Positions 43,348 to 54,114 of a stretch of 64,000 nucleotides of DNA are shown here, piece by piece (position 1 is the stretch's first letter; each line of letters begins with the position of its first letter). Source of the stretch: Isochrysis galbana (taxonomy: Eukaryota; Haptophyta; Isochrysidales; Isochrysidaceae); assembly GCA_018136815.1 (NCBI GenBank), contig CM030932.1:688081-752080 (forward strand). The letters are read 5' to 3'. Made by a program: the position numbers and the translations under genes. The notes under the pieces are model-generated. The model had not been told where the DNA came from. It saw only the letters and a program-made list of their open reading frames with translations, and made no database searches.

Positions 43348-44577
43348 CTAAGCGTGGCCTTGAATATCGGGCTTCTTCTCATCCCCGTCGCAGACCCTAT
43401 TGTCCACTATCGAACTATCCTGGTCCTGTGCATGAAATTTCAGCCATCGTTGATTTTCTCTTCGGCGGAGAGTGTCAAACTTTTCAGGATCGACAACTTC
43501 AAATTGCACTGGTGTTTGGGAGGCGCTGTGACATGGATGGGTGAATCGAAGCGCAACGGCCGAGAGATACAGCCCGTTGGCGCCGGATTCGCCAACAGAA
43601 TCGCCACCTGCACTTTTTCCAAATCCATACGAAGAGTCACCAACAATTGGGCAACCGAGAACCTCAGCACAATGGATACGTAGCTGATGTGTCCGACCTG
43701 TCTTGGGCCACAAATGCAGAGAGGTTAGGTGCCCGCCGCCCATACGCAACGATCGATGACGGCCGGCGACCTCATATTTCGTCCGCGCGTCGCGTCCATC
43801 AATTGGCGAATCGATGATTCCGTCTTCTTCGAGGACGCATCCTGCCACAATAGCAGAGTAGCGCTTCTCGATGGAGCGTGAGACGAAAAGCTGCTGAAGC
43901 CCTAACTGAGCAGGCTTTGTTTTAGCGACGAGCATGAGTCCCGAAGTCGGTTTGTCAAGTCGATGGACTAGGTGAGGGCGATAGAGCGCTTGAGGAGTAC
44001 CCATGGGTGGAGGCGCAAGAGCGTATGCAATCGCAGTGCGCATGCTACGTGACCCGCTCGCACCGCCCGGAGGAGGATGCGTCACGACTCCGGCTGGCTT
44101 GTAGACCACTGCAAGGTGATCATCCTGGTAGATGACATCTACAGCAAACGGCGGCATACCACGTGGGGCGTATCCAGGATTGCAGCGTACCTGCAGCGCA
44201 ATGGTGTCACCAGGCGAGACCGCCGCGGCACAGCTGGCCACCTCGCCATTGATTAGGACGAGGCGGCGGCGTACGCTTTTCCGTGCGCTTGAGAGGCTGG
44301 GGAACTGATCTGACGCAAGAAAAGCGAGCGCATCTGGCAGCCGCGTGCCTCTGGTCACGTGTGGGGGAACTCCGATCGATTTGACGATGGCAAAGTCAGC
44401 ATGGGGCTTCCTCTCTCTCTCTCTCTTCAGAGACGCGTGGGGCGGCGCTGCCTCGCCATCACGGATGAGCTGGTGCATAAGGCACCGAGAGGCCGCACGG
44501 GTCCGCGCCACGCTCAGGCCTCGCGCTGCTAGCCGGCACGGCAGGACGGCGAGACAAAGAGCAGCGAACGCCATCAT
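43348..44577 (-). CDS. RluA-family RNA pseudouridine synthase
   Basis: Intronless, 409 aa. An N-terminal arginine/alanine-rich, uncharged-acid stretch (residues 1-40) could be an organelle targeting peptide. An S4-like RNA-binding segment lies at about 80-130 (LPDALAFLASDQFPSLSSARKSVRRRLVLINGEV ... VSPGDTI). The catalytic domain follows from about 145: IIYQDDHLAVVYKPAGVVTHP-type strand, HRLDKPTSGLMLVAKT with the catalytic Asp at 208, KRYSAIVAG, and GRTHQLRIHCAEVLGCPIVGDSSYG. These are the defining RluA motifs; enzymes of this family convert uridines in rRNA or tRNA to pseudouridine. The target cannot be told from sequence. The start ATG-ATG follows a CT-rich leader. The length is typical of eukaryotic organellar members. 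Confidence 0.92.
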   Translation of the reverse strand: MMAFAALCLAVLPCRLAARGLSVARTRAASRCLMHQLIRDGEAAPPHASLKRERERKPHADFAIVKSIGVPPHVTRGTRLPDALAFLASDQFPSLSSARKSVRRRLVLINGEVASCAAAVSPGDTIALQVRCNPGYAPRGMPPFAVDVIYQDDHLAVVYKPAGVVTHPPPGGASGSRSMRTAIAYALAPPPMGTPQALYRPHLVHRLDKPTSGLMLVAKTKPAQLGLQQLFVSRSIEKRYSAIVAGCVLEEDGIIDSPIDGRDARTKYEVAGRHRSLRMGGGHLTSLHLWPKTGRTHQLRIHCAEVLGCPIVGDSSYGFGKSAGGDSVGESGANGLYLSAVALRFTHPCHSASQTPVQFEVVDPEKFDTLRRRENQRWLKFHAQDQDSSIVDNRVCDGDEKKPDIQGHA

Positions 44578-45090
44578 CCGCCGCCTGCGATGGCAGAGAC
44601 TCAGAGAGAGAGAGACGTGGTCACATGTCTTCTCATGAAAGGATGACTCTTTCTTCTCTTCTTCTGTGCCCTACTATTAGCTATTAGTACAATTTTTCGG
44701 GTTTCGGGTTTGGTGGGCGGGCGTCATCAGTCCTCGATCGATCGAGGAAAGACGGGTGTGAATACTCTAATGAACAGAGAACAGAAGCTTTCATATCTTT
44801 ACATTGAATTTTTAACAACTTTTCATGGGTCGCGAAGCCACAAAGGGATGGGTAGGGATGGGGCTAACACTCGCTCAAGACAGGACTCCCTGACGCGGCA
44901 AGGGCAAGCGCTCTTCACTAGCTTTCTACCTACGCTAGCTGGAGCACCCCTCACTCCACACTCAAACAGTCCCGCACCCCAAGATCCAGGATCCTATGAT
45001 CCTGTATTGGTCATTGGTCATGCGGAGGCGGAGGGACCTATTGGGAGAATGGGAGGGTGAGGTGCAGCTCAAGAGAGAGGGACTGGGGGG
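44578..45090. other. Upstream region of the pseudouridine synthase, no gene
   Basis: A CT-rich tract (minus strand CTCTCTCTCTCTGAG near 44600-44615) lies about 30 bp upstream of the minus-strand start and may be its core promoter. The rest shows no gene. Confidence 0.4.
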
Positions 45091-45420
45091 GGGGGGGGGG
45101 CACGAGCCCCCCTCCTCTTTCCTCTCTTCACTCTCCCCCGTTGTGGGGGAGGAACCACCAACCTTCATAGCACATTCCTTATGGCATGCCAAGAACGGAC
45201 TGTCTTGCTGACCCACTCCCTATCCCTACTCCCTACTCCCTCCCCGGCAGGCTCGCCTGACTCGCTCGCTCTGGCCTGTCGAGGCCTGCCCATTGCTCCA
45301 ACCCCTCCTCCCCCTGGTCGACAGGCAGACAAGTGCAGCGTGGGGGCCCCTAGAGCGCGGGCGCGCGGGAGGGCCAGCGAGGGGAAGGCAGGGGAAGTTG
45401 GGCTTGACCAGACTTGCCAG
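45091..45420 (+). mobile_element. T-tailed retroposon family fragment
   Basis: Shares the GGGGGGCACGAGCCCCCC hairpin, the TGGGGGAGGAACCACC motif, TTGCTGACCCACTCCC and GGTCGACAGGCAGAC with the full copies. The 5' palindrome is replaced by a G run and no T-tail is seen at the 3' side. Confidence 0.6.
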
Positions 45421-45479
45421 CAAGTTTATTGGCAAGTTAGGGAAGAAATCCGGGCATGCACAAGTTGGGTCAGAACGTC

Positions 45480-46028
45480 GCAAGTGGAAGCAAGTTGCCT
45501 ATAAAGTACGTCTTCACATTCACGTATCCTTCCCCATTCAAACGGGGAAGCACGGGGAATGGAAAAACAAGGAAGAGAAGCCGAGAGGAGAGCGGCGATG
45601 CGACGGGAGGGGAACGACGGTACGACGGAAGAGCCGATTCGATCGACAGTTAGTTACAGTGGGAGAGTTAGTAGAAGTAAGGAGGGAATCTACAAGACTT
45701 CCCGTGCACTGATGAAAACAAGGGCGCGGGGATCGGCTAACCGCTGGGGGAAAACCCACGACGTCGAACACCTGCGACGAGAACGAGGACGAGTGCGGGG
45801 GAAAACGCGGCAAGGAGGGACCAAGGCGATCGCAAAGCACAAGGACCAGGCCTGGGAAGCAGGATGCACAGGCTACAAGGAGGCGCAAACAGGCAAGGAG
45901 CGAGTGACGAGTTACGAGTTACGAGTTACGAGTTACGAGTGACGCGTGACGCGTAGAACGCCTATCGAGTAAAGAACGACTAACGAGTAAAGTCAAAGGC
46001 CGCGGACGAGGTCGATCGCGAATGCGAT
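45480..46028 (-). mobile_element. Possible LTR fragment of the second family
   Basis: On the minus strand it starts TATCGCATTCGCGATCGACC at 46028, close to the TGTCGCATCCGCGATCGACC start of the solo LTR at 9420. It contains a short GAGTTAC tandem stretch near 45905-45940. The next bases TGGTCATGCTCGATCC also occur at the 3' end of the solo LTR. Boundaries are uncertain. Confidence 0.4.
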
Positions 46029-46773
46029 ATGGTCATGCTCGATCCTTCAGGGGGGGGTGGGGGTGGGGGGTGTCTGGGGGGAGGGGGGAGATGGGGACGA
46101 CGGGTGGATCTCTACTCGGAAGGGGTGCTCAAGTGGTGTGGGGAACACACGGCCGTGCCATCCTGGCTTGGCGCGCTGCCGCACGTATCGCCTTTGCCCT
46201 TAACGCCTAATTCGGCCTCGTGTGATGAGCTTGTCTTCGCCTTGATACGGCAGCTATACGACGATTGGCTCCGGCCAGAGTTTCGATCCAAAACCACCCT
46301 TATTTCGATATCGAAATTTCGATGAGGTTGGAGCAAATTTCGAGCTTCGAAGGGTCTAATTTCGGCCTTATTTCGAATCGAAATTTGCTTAAGCGTCGCC
46401 GTGGCGGGCCCCGATGCGTTGCCGCGCGGCATGTGGCCTCGTGGACAGTGGACGAGGGTACAGATAGGATAATGAGATAGATCTCGCTAGAATAAAGACC
46501 TATATCTCTTTGATCTCGGATTCACTGATGCTCTAATGCGTGCCAATTACACCAAGACCACACGCACAAGACACACGGGCACACAAGGCCGCACAAGCAC
46601 AAGAGCACATCACAGATCACAGCTAGCGCACTTCAGCCCACGATCCGCTGATTGTATCGACTCATCAATGACACTTGCAAATGGTCGGCGAGCACATTAG
46701 CCTGTTGGTCACCATACATGACGCGGAGCATCCTCTCGCGTTGTCCGATCAGCCTGCATGGCTTACCCCCGCA

Positions 46774-46880
46774 GGTCCTCCTCCTCCTCCTCCTCCTCCT
46801 CCTCCTCCTCCTCCTCCTCCTCCTCCTCCTCCTCCTCCTCCTCCTCCTCCTCCTCCTCTTCCTCCTCCTTCTCCTCCTCC
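46774..46880 (+). repeat. (CCT)n microsatellite
   Basis: Some 30 CCT units with a few interruptions at the 3' end. Long frames of poly-Ser, poly-Leu, poly-Pro, poly-Arg or poly-Gly through it are artefacts of the repeat. The preceding interval 46048-46770 includes an AT-rich patch (46290-46395) with repeated AAATTTCG. Confidence 0.95.
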
Positions 46881-46927
46881 TCGTTCTCGTCTCTTGTCGC
46901 CGGGCCATCCTCGGTCTCGGATGCTGA

Positions 46928-48484
46928 GTGGAGACCAACCACCTGCCGTCAACGGCGGAATGGAAAACGGTCTTAGACCAATGGTTCAGTCGCACCCCCC
47001 TAGGACGCGCGGCGGTCTTCGCGAAGGTCGACTTGAAGAGCCTCACGGCTAGCATTCGCGGTAATAACACGCTCCCGGCCTTTTGGAAGCATGCGCTCGA
47101 GAACTTTAGACGGATTAACTTCCATAGGGAAACGAACACACGGGAAGGAACTCTGGGCTCCCCGATATGGCACGATCTTTTCCACAAACCTCCGGCGATT
47201 CACCATTCACATAGATCGAAATGGGAGTCTCTACAGACGGTTATCGTACACAATACGATTAACCCGGACACGGGGGACATATACACTATAGAGGAATGCG
47301 CGGCTTACTTGCCGGACGGAGAACGGTGGATACGCCATAGAGGAAATTACATTTCAGTAGCCCCCTTTCTTAAGTCGTGGGAAAAGATATCCGAGTGGAC
47401 TAGATCAAGACTAGTAGGTACCACATCTGACTATATGGACCTTCTTAGTAAACAAGCGAAGCCCCCGCCTCCTCCTCCGGAGGAGCAAGAGTTAGTCCCT
47501 CAAGAAGATCCGGACGCACATGATCTAGGTGACATTCTAGTGGACAAAGATCATAACTTCTATCTGCGCCGAAGGGGCGAGTACCACAAAGTCCAACTCA
47601 ATGTTATGGGAGAGCCCCACATCCACGAGCGAATCAACCCGCAACTATTGCCCGATGAGCTATTCACCCCACTGAAGTGGGGACGAGCGTACGACGGCCC
47701 GGCGGAAACAACGTATCCGATACCTCAAGAGTACACGCTAAAAGGCACGCAAACTACGCTAGAGGATGTGAATGTCAGGGTCTTGACTAAAGCGTTCCTC
47801 GCGCTGAGGAAGACAAAAGCACAAAAATCCACACTAAGATGGGAGAAAAGGTTACCGGTCCTCTCGGGAAAGTGGAAACAAGTGTCGCAACTGTACAAAT
47901 ATAACTTTTTAACACCTAGGGACTCCTATCTACATTTTAAACATATTCTACATAGGAGAATAGCTACGGCGAACCGTTTTGCCGACGATCCGACGTGCCG
48001 CTTTTGTGGCATAGCCCCCGAAAGTTCCACTCACTTGGCCTCATGTATCGCGACGGAGCCCGTCTTTGAATTCATAGAAGGACTTTTAGGGATTTGCCTT
48101 AAGCCGGGATCCGAAATACCCCAACGTCTTTTCTGCTATCAGGTGGACAGACCGCACCCCTCCTCAGGATACTTAGGTATCTTGGCGTGGAGGTATATTC
48201 TAACTGACTTCTATAACATCCAGTATGGCAACGCGGACGGCAGGTCCGTCAGGTCGATCTTAAGAGCGATCCTCACGAGATATCACCTGTTAGTAACGGC
48301 GAAAGTCGGTTTCTTTCAGAGGCTAAAAAAACAACGGGAGAATATGGGGTTACACGCCCCGAGCAACAAACACATTAAGAAAATGATAAGCCCGCTGTAC
48401 ACGGTGGACAAGGATTTCAACATAGGAGCGTCGGAGGACCTCTTGCAAGCGGCAAGGGGGCTAGACCTACGACACATCACCTAA
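46928..48484 (+). pseudogene. LINE reverse transcriptase, C-terminal part (5'-truncated copy)
   Basis: Open frame of 518 residues without the RT palm, so the copy is 5'-truncated. It contains LHFKHILHRRIATANRF followed by the zinc knuckle CRFCGIAPESSTHLASC (about residue 357), typical of the region downstream of RT in many non-LTR elements, and ends with a conserved YHLLVTAKVGFFQRLKKQREN block also found at 53551-53783. A 3' UTR follows to 48783 and ends GTTTTTTAAGAAGA plus eight T. Sequence shared with the second copy includes CACAGTCTCCC and GGGTTAAGGTTGGGTAGTAG. The intact frame suggests a fairly young insertion. Confidence 0.75.
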
Positions 48485-48974
48485 AGCAGCTAAATCTCTG
48501 GGTAGGAATCACAGCAGTTATTAAAGAAGGAATCTAAAGTACTTAAGGGAGAAATCAAAGCTAACACCGAAAGCAAAGGACGAGCCACAGTCTCCCGCCC
48601 CCTTCTCTCCAACTCCTGGCCGAAGCAGCGCGCGCGGCCTCCCCGGAACCAGCTTCTCCGCTAATGAGGGAACTGGGGAAGGGGGAGGGGGTTTTTAGGG
48701 GTTAAGGTTGGGTAGTAGGGAGGTACACTAGCACACTGCCTCACGCCGCACACGTAGCGGGGTTTTTTAAGAAGATTTTTTTTACTGAATACTCGTAGTC
48801 TATTTATAGCGGGGTGACACCCTAGACGGTTCGCTCGCTCTACCTCTCTAGCTTCTTCCCCTCTCCGCCTCTCGCCCTTCCCGTCGGCCTCCCCCCGCCA
48901 ACTCTCCCTCAGCTCCCTCTCCTCTCCCTCCTCTCCCTCTCTTCCTCTCCTACTCACCCCTCCCTCCTCGCGGC

Positions 48975-49815
48975 GTGATGTCGTCGCCCGAGCCGGTGTT
49001 CGAGTCGGAGCACCGCAGCTCGGGGCATAGTGAGGAGCTTGCTGCTCTGGCTGATGTGCACCAGCTCGCAGAGCAGGCAGGCGAGATCGAGGCAGATGTG
49101 GAGAAATTCCTTGACGAATCGCTAATCAGTGACATCAATTCAGCAGCGGAGGCCGAGGAGTTAGAGGCGTCGCTCATAGAGCGAAGGGAACAGCGCGCTG
49201 CCAGGGCGAGGGTCAGCGAGCGAGCCGCGGAGCTTCTCACAGCAGAGCTGGTGAGAGCAAGAGGCAAGCGGGATAAGGGCTGGCCGGGGTAAGGGATGGG
49301 TAGCCTCTGTACTCTGATTGCGCTGACGGCCGGTGCCTACTTGACCCTCTTAAAGGCGAAAGAACGGCACGAGGCTGAGCTCCGCCAGTTGAAGGAGGCT
49401 GTCAACACCACTAAGGAAGCGCGGCCTCCCACACCGGCCGGATCCGGTGCCAAGGCGGCCGGAGCTGCCGCGGGAGCGATCACAGCTGCTGGAATCGGAG
49501 GACGAATCGGCACAAAGCCGTACGTGGCCGACCTGAGCAACTTCGTTAGTGCGTGATCCTTAAGCCCTCCCAATCTTGAGATGACATGCTTGAGCCTGTG
49601 CCCGCTTTGCCCTTGGCCCACGCATCCTGTCAACCGCACGGCCAACCCGCCTCATAGTGTTCTCTTGCCTGCCCTATCCATTAGGTCAGTCAGAGGCCTC
49701 GGCGAACGCCAGCAGACTGCGCGACGAGAATGAGCTCCTCAGAAAATGTGTGAAGGGGGCGGGGGCAAAGCCGGGCGCTTTCTTAGAGTACCTAAAGATG
49801 AAGGGAGAAATTTGA
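48975..49815 (+). CDS. Hypothetical small coiled-coil/membrane protein
   Basis: The start is probably ATG 48978. The first segment (48978-49288) encodes an acidic, helical, coiled-coil-like region (EELAALADVHQLAEQAGEIEADVEKFLDE; ELEASLIERREQRAARARVSERAAELL). A stop at 49290 is followed, in the same frame, by MGSLCTLIALTAGAYLTLL (possible membrane helix from 49296) and KAKERHEAELRQLKEAV. A short intron may remove the stop, but I could not place one that keeps frame. The third segment is clearer: donor GTGCGT after 49548, acceptor TTAG, exon 49685-49815 (RLRDENELLRKCVKG ... EYLKMKGEI). Unknown family. A LINE 3' end lies 194 bp upstream. Confidence 0.45.
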
Positions 49816-50560
49816 TGTTGGAGAAGGAGAGACCCCTATGGGATAGAGGAGTCTTTGCACCTTTCACTTTTATGCCTTTGAACAGAATTCTCCGGTTCCG
49901 GCTATTCCACGCCTTCTTTCCTTAGGCACTTGCATTTCTCCCTCCGCTCGCCCTCGGCACGTGCCTACATTCATTTGCTATGTGTCACGTTGTGTACGTT
50001 TGGTAGTCCTTGTGTTCGGTGCTTAGTGTGTGTTATCAGTGTCTCTCAACCTCCCGTTTTGTGTACCTCTTTCTTCTTCCTCATCTGCCACACCAAATAG
50101 AATGGTCATTGATGGACGCTTGCCCCACGGTAATTGGCGATCGCTAGTAGTGTTGTGGTGGTCAACATTTGCAACGCAGCATTTCCACCCCCCTCGTGAG
50201 GCGCTGGAGTTTCTCTGCTGCTTACATAGGAGGGTGACACCCGGTGACACCCGGAAATGATATTTCAGGGGTTGCAGGTGTCGTCCCGCGTGAGCGAATC
50301 TTGTTATCGGGTCAGTTGATGAGCCTCTGTGCCGCCTTGATTGTCATGGAGTTGAAACGGTTTCCGGGAAGGGCCAAAAGAGTTCCGAAGCGGCTCGAAG
50401 CGCCGGGGGAAGCCCCTTCCTAGGCGTCTCCCCCCCCGGCGGCTCGCTACTGGCTATTGTTGTTTCGTCCCGTCGGTCGGGTTTTCTCTTTGGCGGTGCC
50501 CCCCCCCCCCCCCCCCCCCGCTCCCACCTCCTCTCCGTCTCTCTCTCTCTTCTCCCTCCT
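49816..50560. other. Intergenic, no gene seen
   Basis: 3' flank of the small gene followed by GC-rich DNA with a C run at 50500-50519. Short frames here have no recognisable product. Confidence 0.4.
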
Positions 50561-50564
50561 ATGC

Positions 50565-50859
50565 TAAAAACTATTGTTATAGTTTCAGCGATGGAGCGCG
50601 CGCCGACGCGCCGACCGCTCCCACCTCCCTGCCCCCCGCCGCCACGACGCCCCACCGGGGCCGCCCCAAGCCGCCGGAGCCAAAGCGCTCGCAGGCCGCC
50701 CCTCTGACCGACAGCGATGTTGACATGATCCTCCCGCCCTCACCTAGTCTAGTAGGGCAACCCGACGGGTAGCACTACAGATCTTATGAGATACGAGAGA
50801 GGGATAGTCGAGCCAAGTCCGAGCGAAGGAGAAGTCACAGTCTCCCGCCCCCTTCACTC
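50565..50859 (+). mobile_element. Internally deleted LINE (5' ORF1 start joined to 3' UTR)
   Basis: AT-rich leader, then ATGGAGCGCGCGCCGACG at 50586 and PKPPEPKRSQA coding text as in the 42026 copy, shifted in frame. After about 150 bp it jumps to LINE 3'-UTR text (GTCACAGTCTCCCGCCCCC, compare 48580 and 53884). It is cut at 50860 by the end of an LTR. Confidence 0.6.
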
Positions 50860-52544
50860 TGACGAATTGGGATGGCCTATAGGGCCTGAGGGCAATGAGG
50901 AAGGAGGCAGACCGGCGGCAGGCGCGGCGGAGGCCGCCGAGGAATTGAGAAGTCAACGAAGCATATGGCGGCGGCCTCGCCTATTCCCTAACGGCGATTG
51001 CGGCCGAGGACGACGAGACGACGAAGGTAGGCGCGGTGGGCGTCGGGGATCTCCGGCTCGCCCTCGCAAAGGAAGCGGATGAACGGCTGACAGTAATACG
51101 GCGAATGGGCGCCATCGCCTGTCGCCTGTCCCGTATCGCCAATTATCGGGATGGTCGGAACGAGCCGTATCGTGATCGGGAGGAGCGGGGCGGAAGGCAC
51201 AATAGGCACAGCCGGTGGCTGTGGTCCATACACCGCCCTCAGACGTAGGGCGCTGCGTGCGGGGCACCTTCATAGACGCGTCGGTCGGACGGGCCCTGGC
51301 GAATGAAGCAGCCAGGTCAGCGTGCCCACAGTAGCGTGACATCGGGTCGAAATCTACCTTAGCATTACGCCAAGATTCCAAATCCCATTTGGCGCCTTCG
51401 GGATGGCCGAGGTTGTCCGAAGGCGGCGCGCAGCGGCGGCTCTTTTGCGATGGCGGTGTGTCGAGAGGTGGGAGTCCCCCCTCCAACTTGGGAGGCGGCT
51501 CCCTGGTGTGGTCGGTGCGTCCCTGGTGGGACCGATCTCCATTGCGATTATTTCGAGTATCGGAGCCGCGGCTGCTTCCGGAGTTAGCGGCCGACGGTTT
51601 GTCGCTTTTGTCCGGAGCCGGCTTCGACGAACCCAGGCGATCCTTGACCATCCGGACGACGTCGTCGATGTGGGCGATTGTGAGCGGACCGTCCGCCTGT
51701 TTGCTGCTCCGCAAAGCCTCCGCACGTGCCTGCTCCGCTGGAGCTAGCACCATGCGCGCAATCGAGATGCAGGACAACGAGTAGTGTGGCGCGTCCCCTG
51801 CGGCAACTGCCTCAATACCACGCTTCCACGCTTTGAGGAACTCGAACGAGTTCTCCGCTCCCCGTGCGCGGTCGCTTTCGTCGGCCTTGACGCAGGCGTC
51901 GAATCTCTCGTTGATTTCGTGCGTGAAGGCAGGGAACTTGAAGACGTTAGCGGCCGTCACCGTTGGGTCGTTCATCTTGCGAACAAAGGCGTCGGTCACG
52001 GGAGTGGCCAGAGTCACTAAGTCCTCACCCTCCGAGCGCGTGGTGCAACGGTCCCATTCCGCGGACGCAGTCTCTTTGGCGAACCCCTTCGCTCCAGCAG
52101 CGAATGACTGGTCGCACTTAGCGATCAGCACATCAGCATGCAGGCACGGGTTAGCGCAAAGGACCGAGTCCCTAACCGCATCGAGAACATAGGCCATGAT
52201 GCGAAAGTGGCCCTTCTTTGGATCGCGAGCGGCGAGGAGAAGGCCATTGAGAGCGTCCTGCCAGTCCACGCCCGAGGTGAGTGAGCCCTCGAGTGCGCGG
52301 ATCAGCTGCATGCGGAATCCATCCCAGGACGCTGCCGCCTTATTCGGATCGGTAGAGCGTAGGTCGGCGGGAAAGCGTAGCGACTGCAGACTTTCGAGGC
52401 TAGACTTAGCATCGCGAGTTCCGCCCTTGGTGCGGACGAACGTGCGAGCGCGCACCCATTTCGTAAGAGTGCGAGAGTGCGAGTCGTATAGATAATGCGG
52501 GCATGCCAGGACTCACCAGAGGGGACCTCACGGGCCGCCATCAC
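50860..52544 (-). pseudogene. Ty3/gypsy gag-like frame joined to an LTR end
   Basis: Minus strand. An open frame runs from about 52500 to 50953 (ca. 500 residues) with a helical, charged first half (WDGFRMQLIRALEGS, FEFLKAWKRGIEAV, IDDVVRMVKDRLG) and a hydrophilic second half with one CxxC (CAYC). This is what a gag capsid plus nucleocapsid region can look like; no complete CCHC knuckle is visible. It then meets the last 85 bp of the family LTR (50860-50945, ending CCAATTCGTCA), so pol and most of the LTR were deleted. It is probably the gag of the methyltransferase-bearing family, but the link rests on the adjoining LTR end. Confidence 0.55.
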
Positions 52545-52657
52545 CTGTTATTCGAGTGGGGCATTAGCGGATTCGGAATAGGCTTTGCCGTGGCGCCCAT
52601 AGTGGCGTAGCCACTGCTCAAGAATGCCCGGCTCGTCAGACAGCGCTGGGTCCGCGG

Positions 52658-53340
52658 GATCAAGATGGATCGTCGAAAACGGGCGCGCAGCGCGCCCGGC
52701 ATCAGTTCGAAGTCGGGCTCTCAGGGCCTCCCTCGGAAACGTCAAACGTCGAATGGGCTCCACGGATGGCTGATTTCTACGAGATTTCGGCGCGCGGCCC
52801 GCCCGATTGGCGTGACTGTGTGGGTGGCCCCTGTGTATTTGGTGTCTGGAGGGCCCCCTCATCAAGATGGATCGTCGAAAACGCGCGCGCAGCGCGCCCG
52901 GCATCAGTTCGAAGTCGGGCTCTCTGAGCCTCCCTCGGAGACGTCACACGTCGAATGGGCTCCACGGATGGCTGATTTCTACGAGATTTCGGCGCGCGGC
53001 CCGCCCGATTGGCGTGACTGTGTGGGTGGCCCCTGTGTATTTGATGTCTGGCGGGTCCCCCCATCAAGATGGATCGTCGAAAACGCGCGCGCAGCGCGTC
53101 CGGCATCAGTTCGAAGTCGGGCTCTCAAGGCCTCCCTCGGAGACGTCAAACGTCGAATGGGCTCCACGGATGGCTGATTTCTACGAGATTTCGGCGCGCG
53201 GCCCGCCCGATTGGCGTGACTGTGTGGGTGGCCCCTGTGCATTTGGTGTCTGGCGGGCCCCCCCATCTGGATGGATCGTCGAAAACGGGCACGCACCGCG
53301 CCCGGTCTCGATTTCAAGTTCAGCTTTTCGGCCCTTTGCG
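52658..53340. repeat. 202-bp tandem array, three units plus a partial fourth
   Basis: ATGGATCGTCGAAAACG recurs at 52665, 52867, 53069 and 53271, exactly 202 bp apart. Units differ by a few substitutions; the last one decays after about 60 bp. 202 is not a multiple of three, so the open frames across the array change frame from unit to unit and are unlikely to be translated as a repeat protein. Confidence 0.92.
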
Positions 53341-53489
53341 ACTTTAGCGTCTTTTGTTAGTATTTGGTTACGTTTTGTTGTTGGGGCCCAAGGGGGGGGT
53401 CTTGGTCCTAATGGGCCCCGGATATGTGCTTGTTGGGTGTATCGGGAACTTTCTACCGAAAAGAATCCTCAAATTTTCTCAACCCTGAG

Positions 53490-53534
53490 ATGGTCATTTT
53501 CTTACCCCTAATAAAAAACCCTGTTTGACCGCCC
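53490..53534. mobile_element. Terminus of a TA-flanked inverted-repeat element
   Basis: AAACCCTGTTTGACCGCCC ends at 53534 with TA at 53535-53536, the same terminus as at 37402. No partner end was found to the left before the tandem array. Confidence 0.5.
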
Positions 53535-53550
53535 TATCCGTTATCCGTTA

Positions 53551-54073
53551 GGCTAATCTTGAAAACTATCCTTACGAGATACCACCTATTAGTAACGGCG
53601 AAGGTCGGCTTCTTCCAAAGGCTAAAAAAACAACGCGAGAACATGGGACTGCACGCCCCGAGTAACAAACACATTCGGAAAATGATAAGCCCCCTGTACA
53701 CTATAGACAAGGATTTCAACCTAGGAACGACTGAAGACCTCTTGCAGGCGGCGAGAGGCCTGGACATACGGAACATCAACTAGGGTAGCCAAACCTCTTA
53801 ATAGGAACCACACCGGAAATAAATAAAGATCTCAAGCCGTATGATTGAGGAAAATCCGAGTCGAAACTAGATCAAGAGACGAGCCACAGTCTCCCACCCC
53901 CCCGTCTCCCGAAGCAGCGCGCGCGGCCTCCTTGGAACCAGCTTCTCCGCTAAAGAGGGAACTGGAGAAGGGGGAGGGGGTTGTTAGGGGTTAAGGTTGG
54001 GTAGTAGGGAGGTTCACTAGCAAGCTGCCTCACGCCGCATATGTAGCGGGGATTTTTAAGAATATTTTTTTTT
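53551..54073 (+). mobile_element. Strongly 5'-truncated LINE copy
   Basis: 53551-53783 encodes the last 75 or so residues (ILTRYHLLVTAKVGFFQRL ... AARGLDIRNIN) of the LINE frame at 46928-48484. A similar 3' UTR follows and ends GATTTTTAAGAATA plus nine T at 54073. Only 41 bp separate this end from the kanadaptin start codon. Confidence 0.8.
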
Positions 54074-54114
54074 AAGTTGTGGGTAAGAAGTACAAAGTAG
54101 AGTAGAGTTAGAGT

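Noticed and set aside
46633..47187. Arg-rich, Gly-rich, Ser-rich, Pro-rich and Leu-rich proteins near 46.7 kb
   Set aside because: They are the reading frames of the (CCT)n microsatellite.
52665..53511. Repeat protein encoded by the 202-bp array (MDRRKRARSA...)
   Set aside because: The unit length is not a multiple of three, so each unit shifts frame, and both strands stay open equally. It is better explained as a DNA tandem repeat.
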